Origin: CAG-826 sp964583155
GTDB lineage: Bacteria; Bacillota_I; Bacilli_A; RFN20; CAG-826
Length of the DNA stretch: 64,000 nt
Assembly (NCBI GenBank): GCA_964583155.1
Contig: CAZOUY010000003.1
Coordinates: 1 to 64,000 of the forward strand
Direction: 5' to 3'
This document shows positions 1 through 8,406 of the stretch, piece after piece (position 1 is the first letter of the stretch; each line of letters opens with the position of its first letter). The notes below the pieces were generated by a model. That model made no database searches, was not told the DNA's origin, and worked only from the letters and a program-made list of their open reading frames with translations. The position numbers and the translations under genes are program-made.

Positions 1-64
1 TCAATGTCAATTTCCCTTTTGTTCACTAAAACGGAATTTTCTTTGTCAATTTACGTATATGTAT

Positions 65-79
65 GGTCTAAGTTAGACC
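65..79. promoter_or_regulatory. Perfect palindrome upstream of prs
   Basis: GGTCTAA-G-TTAGACC is a perfect inverted repeat with 7-base arms and a one-base centre. It lies about 90 bases upstream of the prs promoter and is not followed by a T run, so it looks more like a protein-binding site than a terminator. Two TTGACA strings on the minus strand nearby (44-49 and 5-10) may belong to a divergent gene outside the window. No regulator can be named. Confidence 0.35.
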
Positions 80-145
80 GAAATTGTTGCTAATTATTTG
101 TTTATACTTCTACACAAGCTGATGTCAACCAACCCGGTTTAATTA

Positions 146-174
146 TGGTGAATATAGTAAAATCATGCTATACT
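146..174 (+). promoter_or_regulatory. prs promoter (extended -10)
   Basis: TGC-TATACT at 166-174 is an extended -10 box. A weak -35 (TGGTGA) lies 17 bases upstream at 146-151. The predicted start of transcription leaves a short leader before the ribosome binding site (GAGG) of prs. Confidence 0.6.
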
Positions 175-198
175 AATAAATGAAATGAGGCAGTTCAC

Positions 199-1146
199 AT
201 GGAAAAAATTAGTCTATTTATTCTCCACCCTGAGGAAAATTTATCGAAGAATCTCGCCAATTACTTTTCTAACGAAATAGCTGATTGCTTAGTTACAAAG
301 TTTAAGGATGGCGAAATTCATTTTGAAAACTATACTTCAATTCGCAACAGAAAGTGTTTTATTTTTCAATCAATGTCCGGTCCGGTCAACGATCGGGTCA
401 TGGAAACCCTCATCGCCATTGATGCATTAAAGCGTGCTTCGGCTGGAGAAATTAATGTGGTGGTTCCTTATCTTTCCTATACTCGTCAAGATCGCAAGGC
501 CCATCCTCGTCAACCGATTACTGCTCGTTTATTGGCGGATTTATTAGAGGTGGCAGGGGCTGATCGAATTGTCACCTTAGATTTACATGCTCCGCAAATT
601 GAAGGCTTTTATTCTATTCCTGTTGATAACATTTTGTGTGCTCCGCTATTCATCAAGTTTTTAGAGCAAAAAAAGAAAATAAATAAAAACACTGTCATTA
701 TTTCACCTGATCATGGTAGTGTCGTCAGAGCACGAAAGTTGGCGGAAATAATTGGGGCGCCTTTAGCTATAATTGATAAAAGACGCGAAAAAGAAAATGA
801 AGTCTATTCTATGGAAATTATCGGCGACATTCATAATAAGGATTGTTTAATCGTCGATGATTTGGTGGATACCGGAAGCACCTTATGCAAAGCAGCTTCA
901 TTATTAAAAGCAAACGGCGCTAATTCTGTTTGTGCCTGTTGCACTCATGGTGTCTTATCAGAAGGTGCTATTGATAGGATTATGCACTCAGAAATCGATG
1001 ATTTTTACGTAACTAATTCTATTGATAAGGTTTATCAATTACCACATGATCATATCCTTGATTTATCGAAATGTTTAGCCGCTATCATCGAATGCCTAGT
1101 TGATGGCGATGCTGTTACGGAAATCATCAGCAAGCTTGATTTATAA
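199..1146 (+). CDS. prs: Ribose-phosphate pyrophosphokinase (PRPP synthetase)
   Basis: Makes phosphoribosyl pyrophosphate from ribose 5-phosphate and ATP in the cytoplasm, for nucleotide, histidine and NAD synthesis. At 315 residues it has the usual class I length. The Arg-rich flexible loop YTRQDRKA is near residue 94, the DLHAPQIEGF motif at 128-137 carries the metal-binding His130, and the PRPP loop DDLVDTGST is at 220-228. It stands alone on the plus strand and its 3' end overlaps the convergent sigma factor gene by 6 bases. The start is set by a GAGG site nine bases upstream. Identification is secure. Confidence 0.97.
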   Translation: MEKISLFILHPEENLSKNLANYFSNEIADCLVTKFKDGEIHFENYTSIRNRKCFIFQSMSGPVNDRVMETLIAIDALKRASAGEINVVVPYLSYTRQDRKAHPRQPITARLLADLLEVAGADRIVTLDLHAPQIEGFYSIPVDNILCAPLFIKFLEQKKKINKNTVIISPDHGSVVRARKLAEIIGAPLAIIDKRREKENEVYSMEIIGDIHNKDCLIVDDLVDTGSTLCKAASLLKANGANSVCACCTHGVLSEGAIDRIMHSEIDDFYVTNSIDKVYQLPHDHILDLSKCLAAIIECLVDGDAVTEIISKLDL

Positions 1147-1734
1147 GTATTTCTTAATTTTCTTACGAATAGCATTCATAATATTATCAACTCTTTTGGG
1201 AGTTGATTTTATTTTTTTAGCGATTTCTTTATATGAAAAGCCTGCCAATCGATATGATAAAACCATTCTTTCTATTTCGTTAAGATAATCCATTTTAATT
1301 TCATCGATCCGATCTAATGTTTCTTCAATATTCAATTGCTGTGTGATAAGAATACTATTACCGGCCATGTTTTCTAAAAAATCATCATTGAATTCTTCTT
1401 TAAAGAGAGTCGATTGCCCAACTTCCAAAGAACGACTTTTCGAGTTTAAGCGCCTTATTTCTGATGTAATAACTCGATTAATGGCGCAGCTCCAATAGGC
1501 ATGGAAGCTACCTTTATCCGGATCATATTTTTTGACGATCCCAATTGTCGTTAAACGAACCAATTGCATAAACTCATCAATATCATAATAACGATAATAG
1601 AATCTTTTAAGTCGCGAATAGACCATCTTACGACATTCGCTTTCATAGCGAAAAAGAAGCAATTGTATTGCTTCTTTATCATCCTGTCTTATTATTTTTT
1701 CAACTAATTCTTCATCCGTTAATTTGCTTTCCAT
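1141..1734 (-). CDS. sigH: SigH-like RNA polymerase sigma factor
   Basis: Sigma-70 family protein of 197 residues with region 2 at about 22-95 (EFMQLVRLTTIGIVKKYD, then CAINRVITSEIRR) and region 4 at about 150-197. The C-terminal helix-turn-helix (SYKEIAKKIKSTPKRVDNI, ending RKKIKKYL) resembles Bacillus SigH region 4. Position supports this: in Bacillus sigH follows cysS and rlmB, as here. In Bacilli SigH directs early sporulation and competence genes; what it controls here cannot be read from the window. It lacks sigma region 1 and most of region 3. Start set by AAGGA just before ATG. Confidence 0.8.
   Translation of the reverse strand: MESKLTDEELVEKIIRQDDKEAIQLLLFRYESECRKMVYSRLKRFYYRYYDIDEFMQLVRLTTIGIVKKYDPDKGSFHAYWSCAINRVITSEIRRLNSKSRSLEVGQSTLFKEEFNDDFLENMAGNSILITQQLNIEETLDRIDEIKMDYLNEIERMVLSYRLAGFSYKEIAKKIKSTPKRVDNIMNAIRKKIKKYL
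1186..1218 (+). terminator. prs terminator inside the opposing sigma gene
   Basis: ATCAACTC (1186-1193) pairs with GAGTTGAT (1200-1207) and is followed by TTTATTTTTTT. It is a textbook intrinsic terminator for plus-strand transcription, but it lies about 40 bases inside the 3' coding part of the minus-strand sigH-like gene, so one sequence serves as terminator on one strand and codons on the other. Confidence 0.8.
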
Positions 1735-1749
1735 TTCCTTCTCCCTATC

Positions 1750-2472
1750 TTAGATAGGAAAACGGTTATTAAAAATTTCGGCTAAAATAACTGCCGTCGC
1801 CACCGAGGCATTCAATGAGTTTACGTGACCAATCATAGGTATTTTAACAATAAAATCACTGTTTTCTAAAACTAATTTTGAAATACCTTTCCCTTCTGAG
1901 CCCACTATTAGAGCAATCGGACACTTATAATCGACCTCTCGATAATCTAGCTTAGCACTCCCATCACTTGATACGATCCAAAAGCCCTCTTTTTTTAAGA
2001 TTTCGAGTGTTTGATTAAGATTTCCCACCTGTGCTACCGGAACATAATCAATGGCGCCCGTGGAGACTTTAGCGACTGTATCCGTAAGACCAACTTGATT
2101 ATGCTTACTGACAATAATGCCATCGGCACCAAAGGCATCAGCCGATCTCATAATGGCTCCTAAATTATGAGGATCATTTAAGCTATCCAAGATAATAAGC
2201 AAAGGATAGGGGCTTTTTTTAGCTTTTCTGATCAAATTATCTAATGAAATATAGTCATAATCTTTGATTACTTCTGCAACGATTCCTTGATGAACTCCTT
2301 GAACCATTTTATCTAATTCTTGAGAAGAAATCTTCATCATAGGGATTTTGTTTTTCTGGCAAAAATCAATTATAGTTTGATCACGAAATGAGGATTGACA
2401 AAATATTTTAGCAATTCTCCCTGCTTGTAAAGCACTTCTAACCGTGTTCCTTCCATAAATATATTTTCCCAT
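1750..2472 (-). CDS. rlmB: 23S rRNA 2'-O-methyltransferase RlmB (TrmH/SpoU family)
   Basis: SPOUT-class methyltransferase of about 240 residues that methylates the 2'-O of a conserved guanosine (G2251 in E. coli) in the peptidyl-transferase region of 23S rRNA. The N-terminal substrate-binding domain begins KYIYGRNTVRSAL. The knotted SAM domain shows the three family motifs: NLGAIMRSADAFG, GSEGKGIS and IPMIGHVNSLNASVA. A longer frame begins 8 codons earlier, but AGAGGG lies 7 bases before the ATG at 2472, so that start is chosen. It is co-directional with cysS and the sigma factor. Confidence 0.93.
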   Translation of the reverse strand: MGKYIYGRNTVRSALQAGRIAKIFCQSSFRDQTIIDFCQKNKIPMMKISSQELDKMVQGVHQGIVAEVIKDYDYISLDNLIRKAKKSPYPLLIILDSLNDPHNLGAIMRSADAFGADGIIVSKHNQVGLTDTVAKVSTGAIDYVPVAQVGNLNQTLEILKKEGFWIVSSDGSAKLDYREVDYKCPIALIVGSEGKGISKLVLENSDFIVKIPMIGHVNSLNASVATAVILAEIFNNRFPI

Positions 2473-2529
2473 AACAATCCCTCTTTTCGGTCTCAACTTC
2501 AGTTCATATTTGTTTCAATAGCTCGCGTT

Positions 2530-3303
2530 TTATATTTTTGAAACACTGATCTCTAGTGGGTCTAAAATATTTTTTAAATCATCGGCTAATGCCTGTACTA
2601 AATTAATTTTTGAATTTACAAAAGCGATGGAAACGCGTAAACAAGAACGGCCATTTTGCAAAACAATCTGTGTTTGAATGTCCTTGATAGTCAAGCCATA
2701 ATTACCCGCAATGAACATAATTTCCTTTAAAACTGCCTTCTCGCCTTCAATAATCATAATAATTTTAGGCATTCTCTTGGCTGCCAAAGCTTCGATCCGT
2801 CTTAAAGAAACCAATATAATGACCGATAAAATGGTGGCGATGATCGCAATAGCAAAGCGTCCTAAACCGGAAGCAACTCCGATCGCCATCACAAACCATA
2901 GCGTAGTAGCGGTGGTTAATCCTTTAATATCGGTACCTGTTTGAATAATAGTGCCTGCTCCTAGAAAGCCGATTCCACTGACCACCTGAGCTACTAATCT
3001 AGCCGGATCTCTTCCATTCGTTAATCCCGCATCACCAAATCCATAAAGTGATAATGATGCGATCAAGGCTGAACCGACCGCAACTAGAATATGAGTGCGG
3101 AGACCGGCCGAGTGTCCATGATATTCTCTTTCAAAGCCAATAATACTTGATAGCAGGGTTGCCATAAAAAGAGAAAACGCAACTAAAAGGAAATTCCCCC
3201 AACCATTGCCTCCGAATAGTCCATTAAACCAGTCGATAATTATTTGATCAATCGTCGATACACCATACGATGAACTCAAGAATGTAAAAAATAAATTTGT
3301 CAT
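2530..3303 (-). CDS. MgtC/SapB family membrane protein
   Basis: Integral membrane protein of 257 residues. The family signature is clear: GFEREYHGHSAGLRTHILVAVG, then RLVAQVVSGIGFLGAGTII and GLTTATTLWFVMAIG, spread over four to five membrane segments up to about residue 165, followed by a soluble C-terminal ACT-like domain. MgtC proteins are linked to Mg2+ limitation and membrane-potential control in enterobacteria; the role in Firmicutes is poorly known. It lies 16 bases before cysS and replaces mrnC (mini-III RNase), which lies between cysS and rlmB in Bacillus. Confidence 0.88.
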   Translation of the reverse strand: MTNLFFTFLSSSYGVSTIDQIIIDWFNGLFGGNGWGNFLLVAFSLFMATLLSSIIGFEREYHGHSAGLRTHILVAVGSALIASLSLYGFGDAGLTNGRDPARLVAQVVSGIGFLGAGTIIQTGTDIKGLTTATTLWFVMAIGVASGLGRFAIAIIATILSVIILVSLRRIEALAAKRMPKIIMIIEGEKAVLKEIMFIAGNYGLTIKDIQTQIVLQNGRSCLRVSIAFVNSKINLVQALADDLKNILDPLEISVSKI

Positions 3304-3319
3304 ATAATACCTCCCCCTA

Positions 3320-4657
3320 TCATATTAGATGTCGCTCAATTAATTGGGCTCTAATGATATCGCTTTTAGCAAAATCACGTTGATTTTTAGCTTCTAAATA
3401 TTGTGCATATAATTCTTTATCTTCGGCGCTTAAAACCGGATACGATATTTCCAATCCTAAAATTAAAAACATATCGCGCAAAGTAAAGAAAACTCCTTGT
3501 AATGCATTCCAGTCTATTTCACGGGTTCTTAATAAGTTATTGCCTTCCTTTATCACTCTAAATAATTCACTTAAAGCATTCGATGTATTTAAATCATCCG
3601 CCAAAGCCTTCAAAAATGACTCCATCTGTGTCGCTTTGCCATCCTCAATGGAAAGCTCTTGCAATTGCAGCTTCACAGCGATTTGCCGATATGTATTTTG
3701 CATTTTTTGAATTTCTTTTTCGTTGCTCAATAGCATTTCGTGAACAAAATTAACAGGAGATCGATAATGAGTGCTTAAAAGCAACAAACGAACGGTATTT
3801 CCTCCATATTTTTCCAAAGCCTCATGAGCGGTGACAACATTTCCCAGTGATTTTGACATTTTCTCACTATTAATGTTAATAAAGCCATTGTGCATCCAAT
3901 ATGTTGCAATATCGTGATGTCGATAGGCTCTTGATTGAGCGATTTCATTTTCATGATGAGGAAACTTTAGGTCAAATCCTCCACCATGAATATCGATTCT
4001 CCCATCTTCAAAAAGGGAATTAATCATGACGACACATTCCGTATGCCATCCCGGTCTTCCTAAAGACCATGGTGAAGGCCAATTAATACCGATTTCTGTC
4101 TTTTTCCATAGGGTAAAATCAAGAGGAGATTCCTTCTTACTATGATCATCAATCCGTGCTCCTACTAGCAAATCATCGGTATTTGTATTGCTTAAAATTC
4201 CATATTTATCATCCGTCGCCACTCTAAAGTAGACATCATTATCCACCACATATGCGCTCTTATTATCCACTAACGCTTCAATAAAAGAGATGATTTTTGG
4301 CATATAATCGGTAACGCGAGGCGTGATAGTCGGTAATAGCGAATGAATGTTATGAACATCTTTTTCAAATTCTTTAATATAATAATCGGTGATTTCTTTC
4401 TCACTTTGACCGGTTTCCTGCGCTTTTTTTATTATTTTGTCATCAACATCGGTGTAATTGCTTACATAAGTGACATCATAGCCGACATAACTGAAAAAGC
4501 GCCGCAAAACATCGAAGATAACAACCGGCCGCATATTTCCAATGTGAACATAATCATACACTGTCGGTCCGCATACATACATGGATACTTTTCCTTCTTT
4601 TAAAGGCACAAAGGTTTCTACTTTATTGGATAAAGAATTAAAAAGACGTATCTCCAT
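3320..4657 (-). CDS. cysS: Cysteinyl-tRNA synthetase
   Basis: Class I aminoacyl-tRNA synthetase, 445 residues, close to the family norm of about 460. The HIGN motif is at 38-41 and KMSKS at 266-270. Zinc ligands appear as C29, C208 and the HH pair at 234-235 with a nearby Glu. The C-terminal DALR-type helical region follows. The start is set by AGGAGG upstream of ATG. It heads a minus-strand block with mgtC-like, rlmB and sigH-like genes and has its own extended -10 promoter. Confidence 0.97.
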   Translation of the reverse strand: MEIRLFNSLSNKVETFVPLKEGKVSMYVCGPTVYDYVHIGNMRPVVIFDVLRRFFSYVGYDVTYVSNYTDVDDKIIKKAQETGQSEKEITDYYIKEFEKDVHNIHSLLPTITPRVTDYMPKIISFIEALVDNKSAYVVDNDVYFRVATDDKYGILSNTNTDDLLVGARIDDHSKKESPLDFTLWKKTEIGINWPSPWSLGRPGWHTECVVMINSLFEDGRIDIHGGGFDLKFPHHENEIAQSRAYRHHDIATYWMHNGFININSEKMSKSLGNVVTAHEALEKYGGNTVRLLLLSTHYRSPVNFVHEMLLSNEKEIQKMQNTYRQIAVKLQLQELSIEDGKATQMESFLKALADDLNTSNALSELFRVIKEGNNLLRTREIDWNALQGVFFTLRDMFLILGLEISYPVLSAEDKELYAQYLEAKNQRDFAKSDIIRAQLIERHLI

Positions 4658-4683
4658 GAAATGAGCCTCCTTATATCTTTTTT

Positions 4684-4692
4684 ATTATAGCA
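4684..4692 (-). promoter_or_regulatory. cysS promoter (extended -10)
   Basis: On the minus strand TGC-TATAAT is a perfect extended -10 box, 27 bases upstream of the cysS start codon. No good -35 box is visible, which is usual for extended -10 promoters. No T-box leader fits between it and the gene. Confidence 0.65.
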
Positions 4693-4721
4693 TGACAAAC
4701 AAGAAAAGAATAAATGAGATT

Positions 4722-4748
4722 AAAAAAAGGACCCGAAAGTCCTTTTTT
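4722..4748. terminator. hydCBA operon terminator
   Basis: AAAAAAGGAC / GTCCTTTTTT with a six-base loop lies directly after the hydA stop codon. It has T runs on both strands, but the minus-strand hydrogenase operon is the transcript it most clearly ends. Confidence 0.85.
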
Positions 4749-4753
4749 GTTAA

Positions 4754-6526
4754 TTATTTTGGAAAACGTGTTCTATCACTCACATAATGCGTATGGAGTA
4801 ATTCATGTGCTCGATGACCATTCGGCTCACCTAAATAATCACGATACAACGCTTGAATTTGAGCATTATTATGAGATTGACGAATTGGTAATTCACGATC
4901 TTCATCGTAAAGAGTCTGCGCCCGTTTTTGCCGATAGGTATCAAGAATATCCAATTCTTCATTTTCTAAGAAGCATGGTTGAACAAGTGGTTGTCCGCCA
5001 CCATTGATACATCCACCCGGACATCCCATTATTTCAATGAAATGATATTTGCTCTTTCCGGAGCGAATTTCTTCTAGTAACGGCTTCGCGTTTCGCATTC
5101 CGCTCGCTACCGCTACATTTATTTCCATACCATTAATATCGATTGTCGCTTCCTTGAGACCTTCCTGGCCACGAACTGAATGGAAATCTACGGCTTCGCG
5201 ATCCTTTCCCGTTAAGGCGTGATAGGCCGTTCTTAAAGCAGCTTCCATAACACCGCCGGTTGCACCAAAAATAACTCCAGCTCCTGTATATTCGCCTAAT
5301 AGGTCTTGATCAAATTCTTCATCGGGTAATTTACGGAAATTAATACCGGCTCTTTTGATGAGCTTGGCTAATTCGCGAGTGGTTAAAACGACATCAACGT
5401 CCTTTAATCCATTCTTATTTCGCAATTCCGGACGCTCTTTTTCATATTTTTTGGCAGTACATGGCATAATAGAAACCACAAATACATCATTAGGATCTAA
5501 GCCATTTTTTTCTGCAAAATAGGATTTAATAATAGCGCCTTCCATTTCATGAGGCGATTTGCATGATGAAACATGAGGTAATAAATCACTATAATAATAC
5601 TCGGCATAATTGACCCATCCTGGTGAGCAAGAAGTAATCATCGGCAGAACTCCGCCATTTTTAATTCTAGCAACCAATTCATGAGCTTCTTCCATAATCG
5701 TTAAATCCGCACCAAAATTTACATCATAAACGCGATAGAAGCCTAAACGATGTAAGGCAGCGACCATTTTGCCAGTTACCCGGGTTCCTACTGGATAACC
5801 GAATTCTTCACCCAAAGCGGCACGAACAGCCGGGGCCGTTTGGACAATCACCTTTTTGCCAGCTTTGAAAGCTTCATCCACCAAATCAATCTCATTTTTT
5901 TCCATTAAAGCGCCTGTTGGGCAAACGGTGACACATTGACCGCATAATAAGCATGGTGATTTACCGAAAGAACGATTGAAGGCCGGGCCGACAATTGTTT
6001 TAAAGCCACGATTTTCAAAGCCTAATATTCCATTTCCATGCGCTTGTTGGCAACGTACCACGCAACGTCCACATAAAACGCATTTGCTGGTATCACGAAC
6101 GATTGCTGGTGTGAGGTTATCATATGTCGAAGCTGTCTTTTCACCGCTGAACATTCCCGGTCGAGCTCCTACTAGATTAGCTACGTTCAATAATTCACAA
6201 TGACCTGCTTTTTCACATTGCAAACAGGCTTGATTATGGTTAGAAAGCAATAATTCGACATTTACCCGACGAGCTCTAGTAGCTTTCGGTGTGGAAATGC
6301 TAATTTCCATTCCTTCATTGACCGGATAGACACAAGAAGCCACTAAGCCACGAGCTCCTTTTACTTCTACCAAACAAACACGGCATGATCCTTTGGAGCA
6401 ATCACCGTGGTGATAACTACAAAGAGAGGGAATCTGATATCCGCATTGGCGGGCAGCTTCTAAGATCGTAAGTCCCTCTTCAACTTGATAGGAGTGTCCT
6501 TCAATTTTAATATTAACTTTTGCCAT
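4754..6526 (-). CDS. hydA: [FeFe]-hydrogenase catalytic subunit (HydA, trimeric type)
   Basis: Catalytic subunit of a cytoplasmic trimeric [FeFe]-hydrogenase, 590 residues. N-terminal [2Fe-2S] ligands are C36, C48, C51 and C65; a His/Cys [4Fe-4S] site is H97, C101, C104, C110; two [4Fe-4S] motifs follow at C149-C159 and C192-C202. H-cluster ligands are C300 (TSCSPGW), C355 (MPCTAKKYE), C502 and C506 (GCPGGCINGGGQP). S301 stands where most enzymes of this group have a second Cys (TSCCP) used in proton transfer. A short C-terminal tail ends near LGEPNGHRAHELLHTHY. With hydB and hydC it should couple H2 formation to NADH and reduced ferredoxin (inference from the trimeric family). Confidence 0.95.
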   Translation of the reverse strand: MAKVNIKIEGHSYQVEEGLTILEAARQCGYQIPSLCSYHHGDCSKGSCRVCLVEVKGARGLVASCVYPVNEGMEISISTPKATRARRVNVELLLSNHNQACLQCEKAGHCELLNVANLVGARPGMFSGEKTASTYDNLTPAIVRDTSKCVLCGRCVVRCQQAHGNGILGFENRGFKTIVGPAFNRSFGKSPCLLCGQCVTVCPTGALMEKNEIDLVDEAFKAGKKVIVQTAPAVRAALGEEFGYPVGTRVTGKMVAALHRLGFYRVYDVNFGADLTIMEEAHELVARIKNGGVLPMITSCSPGWVNYAEYYYSDLLPHVSSCKSPHEMEGAIIKSYFAEKNGLDPNDVFVVSIMPCTAKKYEKERPELRNKNGLKDVDVVLTTRELAKLIKRAGINFRKLPDEEFDQDLLGEYTGAGVIFGATGGVMEAALRTAYHALTGKDREAVDFHSVRGQEGLKEATIDINGMEINVAVASGMRNAKPLLEEIRSGKSKYHFIEIMGCPGGCINGGGQPLVQPCFLENEELDILDTYRQKRAQTLYDEDRELPIRQSHNNAQIQALYRDYLGEPNGHRAHELLHTHYVSDRTRFPK

Positions 6527-6540
6527 TGATCAACACCTCC

Positions 6541-8406
6541 TTATTCTTTAACTATCGCGTGGAAGCGACATGATGAAATGCACATTCCACATTTGATACA
6601 TTTTGTTTGATCGATAACGAATGGTTCTTTTCCAACGACACCTGTAATTGCACTCACAGGGCATTGACGAGCACACAAGCTGCATTTCTTACAGCTATCA
6701 GCTTTAATAACATAGTGCATTAATCGTTTACAAACCTTAGCCGGGCACTTCTTATCGACAATATGTGCCACATATTCGTCACGGAAATGGGCTAAAGTTG
6801 AAAGAATTGGGTTCGGAGCGGTTTGTCCTAAGCCACAGAGTGATCCATCTTTAACCGATTGCGCTAATTCTTCAAGAGCGGCTAAATCTTCCATCGTTCC
6901 GCGACCATCCGTAATTTTCGTTAAAATCTCAAGCATTCTTTTGGTTCCAATTCGGCATGGTGAGCATTTTCCGCAGGATTCATCGCAAATAAATTCTAAA
7001 TAGAATTTTGCAACATCAACCATACAGTTATCTTCATCCATGACAATAGCACCACCAGATCCCATCATCGATCCTAAGGCGACTAAATTGTCAAAATCAA
7101 TGGGGGTGTCCAAATACTCTTTGGTCAAACAGCCACCCGAAGGTCCGCCTGTTTGAATGGCCTTAAATTCTTTACCATTCGGAATACCTCCACCAATGTC
7201 ATAAATTAATTCTCGTAAGGTGGTTCCCATTGGTATCTCTACTAAGCCAACATTATTAATCTTTCCTCCGAGAGCAAAGACCTTAGTACCTTTTGATTTT
7301 TCGGTACCGAAGGCCGCAAATTTTGCAGCGCCTTCCCTTAAAATATAGGGCACGCAGGCTAGAGTTTCGACGTTATTAATAATAGTCGGTTTTTCCCATA
7401 ATCCTTTCACCGCTGGGAAAGGTGGACGTGGACGAGGCATACCTCTTTGTCCCTCGATGGAATTCAATAACGCGGTCTCTTCACCACAAACAAAGGCGCC
7501 GGCGCCTAAACGAATGTGAACATCAAAAGAGAATCCGGTTCCTAATATATTTTCACCTAATAAGCCAATTTCTTTAGCTTGCTTTATAGCAATCCGTAAA
7601 CGATTAACGGCGATAGGATATTCAGCACGAACATAAAAATAACCATTTTTAGCGCCGATGGCATATCCGGCAATCATCATACCTTCAATAACATTTAGAG
7701 GATTACCTTCGAGAATAGATCGATCCATAAAGGCTCCCGGATCGCCCTCATCACCATTACAAACAACATATTTTTCATCGTTCTTTTGCGCAAATGCAAA
7801 TTGCCACTTGCGACCAGTAGGAAAGCCTCCGCCACCTCGTCCGCGCAATCCAGCATCCAAAACCTCTTGAATTACTTCTTCAGGCTTCATTGAAAGGGCG
7901 CGTATTAATCCTTGGAAAGCTCCTTCGCCTAAAGCTTCATCGATATTTTCAGGATTGATTTTGCCACATCCATGCAAAGCGATACGCACTTGCTTTTTAT
8001 AGAAGTTAATATCATCCTGCTTGGCGACCTTTTCTTTTGTTGAAGGATCAACAAATAATAATCTTTCAACAATTTCATGGCCGATAATATCCTTTTCGAT
8101 AATCTCTTCGACATCTTCAAGCTTCACCAAACGATATAAGGTGTCCTCAGGATAAATTTTCACAAATGGACCCTGGGAGCAGAAGCCAAAGCACCCTACA
8201 TGGTTAACAGAAACAACATCTTCTAATCCTTTTTCTTTGATGATAGCTTCAAATTTTTCTTTAATCTCGTGGGAATGACTTGATAAACATCCAGTGCCAC
8301 CACATAAAACGATCGCTCTTTTACCTTCAACACCAGTAAATTTTTGTTCTAAACAATGTGAGCAACTTTTAATTTTTTCTTGAAATTCTTCCATTGTCCG
8401 AATCAT
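6541..8406 (-). CDS. hydB: Hydrogenase flavoprotein subunit HydB (NuoF-like)
   Basis: NADH-binding flavoprotein of the hydrogenase, 621 residues. An N-terminal thioredoxin-like [2Fe-2S] domain has C35, C40, C72 and C76. The NuoF core shows the FMN/NADH glycine-rich loop GLRGRGGGGFPTGRKW near 187-202 and NGDEGDPGAFMDR at 217-229. Its [4Fe-4S] site is C478, C481, C484 and C524. Two ferredoxin clusters close the protein (C572-C582 and C603-C613). Domain order matches HydB of trimeric hydrogenases such as that of Thermotoga. The start shares one base with the hydC stop (TAATG), indicating translational coupling. Confidence 0.95.
   Translation of the reverse strand: MIRTMEEFQEKIKSCSHCLEQKFTGVEGKRAIVLCGGTGCLSSHSHEIKEKFEAIIKEKGLEDVVSVNHVGCFGFCSQGPFVKIYPEDTLYRLVKLEDVEEIIEKDIIGHEIVERLLFVDPSTKEKVAKQDDINFYKKQVRIALHGCGKINPENIDEALGEGAFQGLIRALSMKPEEVIQEVLDAGLRGRGGGGFPTGRKWQFAFAQKNDEKYVVCNGDEGDPGAFMDRSILEGNPLNVIEGMMIAGYAIGAKNGYFYVRAEYPIAVNRLRIAIKQAKEIGLLGENILGTGFSFDVHIRLGAGAFVCGEETALLNSIEGQRGMPRPRPPFPAVKGLWEKPTIINNVETLACVPYILREGAAKFAAFGTEKSKGTKVFALGGKINNVGLVEIPMGTTLRELIYDIGGGIPNGKEFKAIQTGGPSGGCLTKEYLDTPIDFDNLVALGSMMGSGGAIVMDEDNCMVDVAKFYLEFICDESCGKCSPCRIGTKRMLEILTKITDGRGTMEDLAALEELAQSVKDGSLCGLGQTAPNPILSTLAHFRDEYVAHIVDKKCPAKVCKRLMHYVIKADSCKKCSLCARQCPVSAITGVVGKEPFVIDQTKCIKCGMCISSCRFHAIVKE

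Noticed and set aside
4658..4720. A T-box leader before cysS
   Set aside because: The space between promoter and gene is far too short and no T-box sequence is seen.
4714..5007. A 97-codon plus-strand open frame opposite hydA
   Set aside because: It lies opposite the conserved C-terminal part of HydA, begins in the hydA terminator and has no family resemblance.
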